DNA of 36,636 nucleotides from Fodinicola feengrottensis. GTDB taxonomy: Bacteria > Actinomycetota > Actinomycetes > Mycobacteriales > HKI-0501. A program made the translations under genes and the position numbers. The DNA is taken from assembly GCF_010993775.1 (NCBI RefSeq), contig NZ_WOTO01000078.1:1-36636 (forward strand), written 5' to 3'. Numbering within the stretch: the first letter of the stretch is position 1; each line of letters opens with the position of its first letter. Below, in pieces: positions 36,544-36,636 of the stretch. Under the pieces are notes generated by a model that did not search any database, was not told the origin of the DNA, and saw only the letters and a program-made list of their open reading frames with translations.

Positions 36544-36636
36544 TCAGAGAAAGCGGACGGCCCCCGCGTACTGGTCGGCGTACCGATGCTGGTCGACCTT
36601 GACGATCTCCAGTGGGCCTCTCCTGGGTCTCGCTGT
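36544..36636 (-). CDS. C-terminal fragment of an unidentified gene, cut by the window edge
   Basis: Only the last 30 codons are present, ending PLEIVKVDQHRYADQYAGAV then RFL and TGA at 36544-36546 (minus strand). The other two minus-strand frames give less protein-like translations. Too short to identify; it would be the upstream neighbour of the membrane-anchored unknown protein. Confidence 0.45.
   Translation of the reverse strand, partial: TARPRRGPLEIVKVDQHRYADQYAGAVRFL

Overview
This is a high-GC (about two thirds G+C by eye) chromosomal segment of an actinomycete. The gene families (Lhr helicase, GlxA-type AraC regulator, NB-ARC/TPR regulator, CitB-type response regulator, S8 protease, DUF899), the GTG starts, the dense packing and the strong third-position G/C bias all fit; I cannot name the genus. 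No tRNA, rRNA, CRISPR array or prophage is visible. No gap between genes exceeds about 300 bases.

Layout. 63-5286 (+) is a five-gene oligopeptide/dipeptide-type ABC importer operon whose junctions are mostly 4-nt ATGA overlaps. 5287-6065 (-) is a DUF899 thioredoxin-like protein. 6263-9743 (+) is a very large secreted protein joining a phosphodiester glycosidase, Ig-like domains and a metallophosphoesterase. 9939-10888 (-) and 10960-11951 (+) are a divergent quinone-oxidoreductase/GlxA-regulator pair. 11982-14206 (+) holds a PPOX-fold flavoprotein, a GNAT acetyltransferase and an aminoglycoside-phosphotransferase-like kinase. A 159-bp palindromic MITE-like element (14207-14365) follows. 14366-15751 (-) is a coupled pair of unknown genes, one resembling a metalloprotease with all zinc ligands lost; it is divergent from a STAND (HTH/NB-ARC/TPR) regulator at 15904-18501 (+). 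18472-20659 (-) holds a PRPP synthetase paralogue and a class III CoA-transferase. 20785-25367 (+) is an Lhr helicase, 25422-26712 (+) an MFS exporter, and 26915-27666 (+) an orphan response regulator. 27659-32256 (-) runs from a PmtA-like methyltransferase through a DedA protein to a subtilase. 32401-33663 (+) is a phytase-like secreted esterase. It is followed by a complete IS (33664-35538) and by two minus-strand genes of unknown function (35554-36636, the last cut by the window edge).

Two points dominate interpretation. First, about 36 single-base frameshifts break 18 of the genes, several at homopolymers, while motifs and frames continue cleanly on either side. I read these as assembly errors rather than decay, and give reconstructed extents. 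Second, both mobile elements sit between 4-bp CTAG repeats placed exactly on stop codons at convergent gene junctions. The best candidate for an undescribed system is the 14366-18501 block: a STAND regulator, a symmetric-element-rich promoter region, and a coupled pair that includes a pseudo-metalloprotease.
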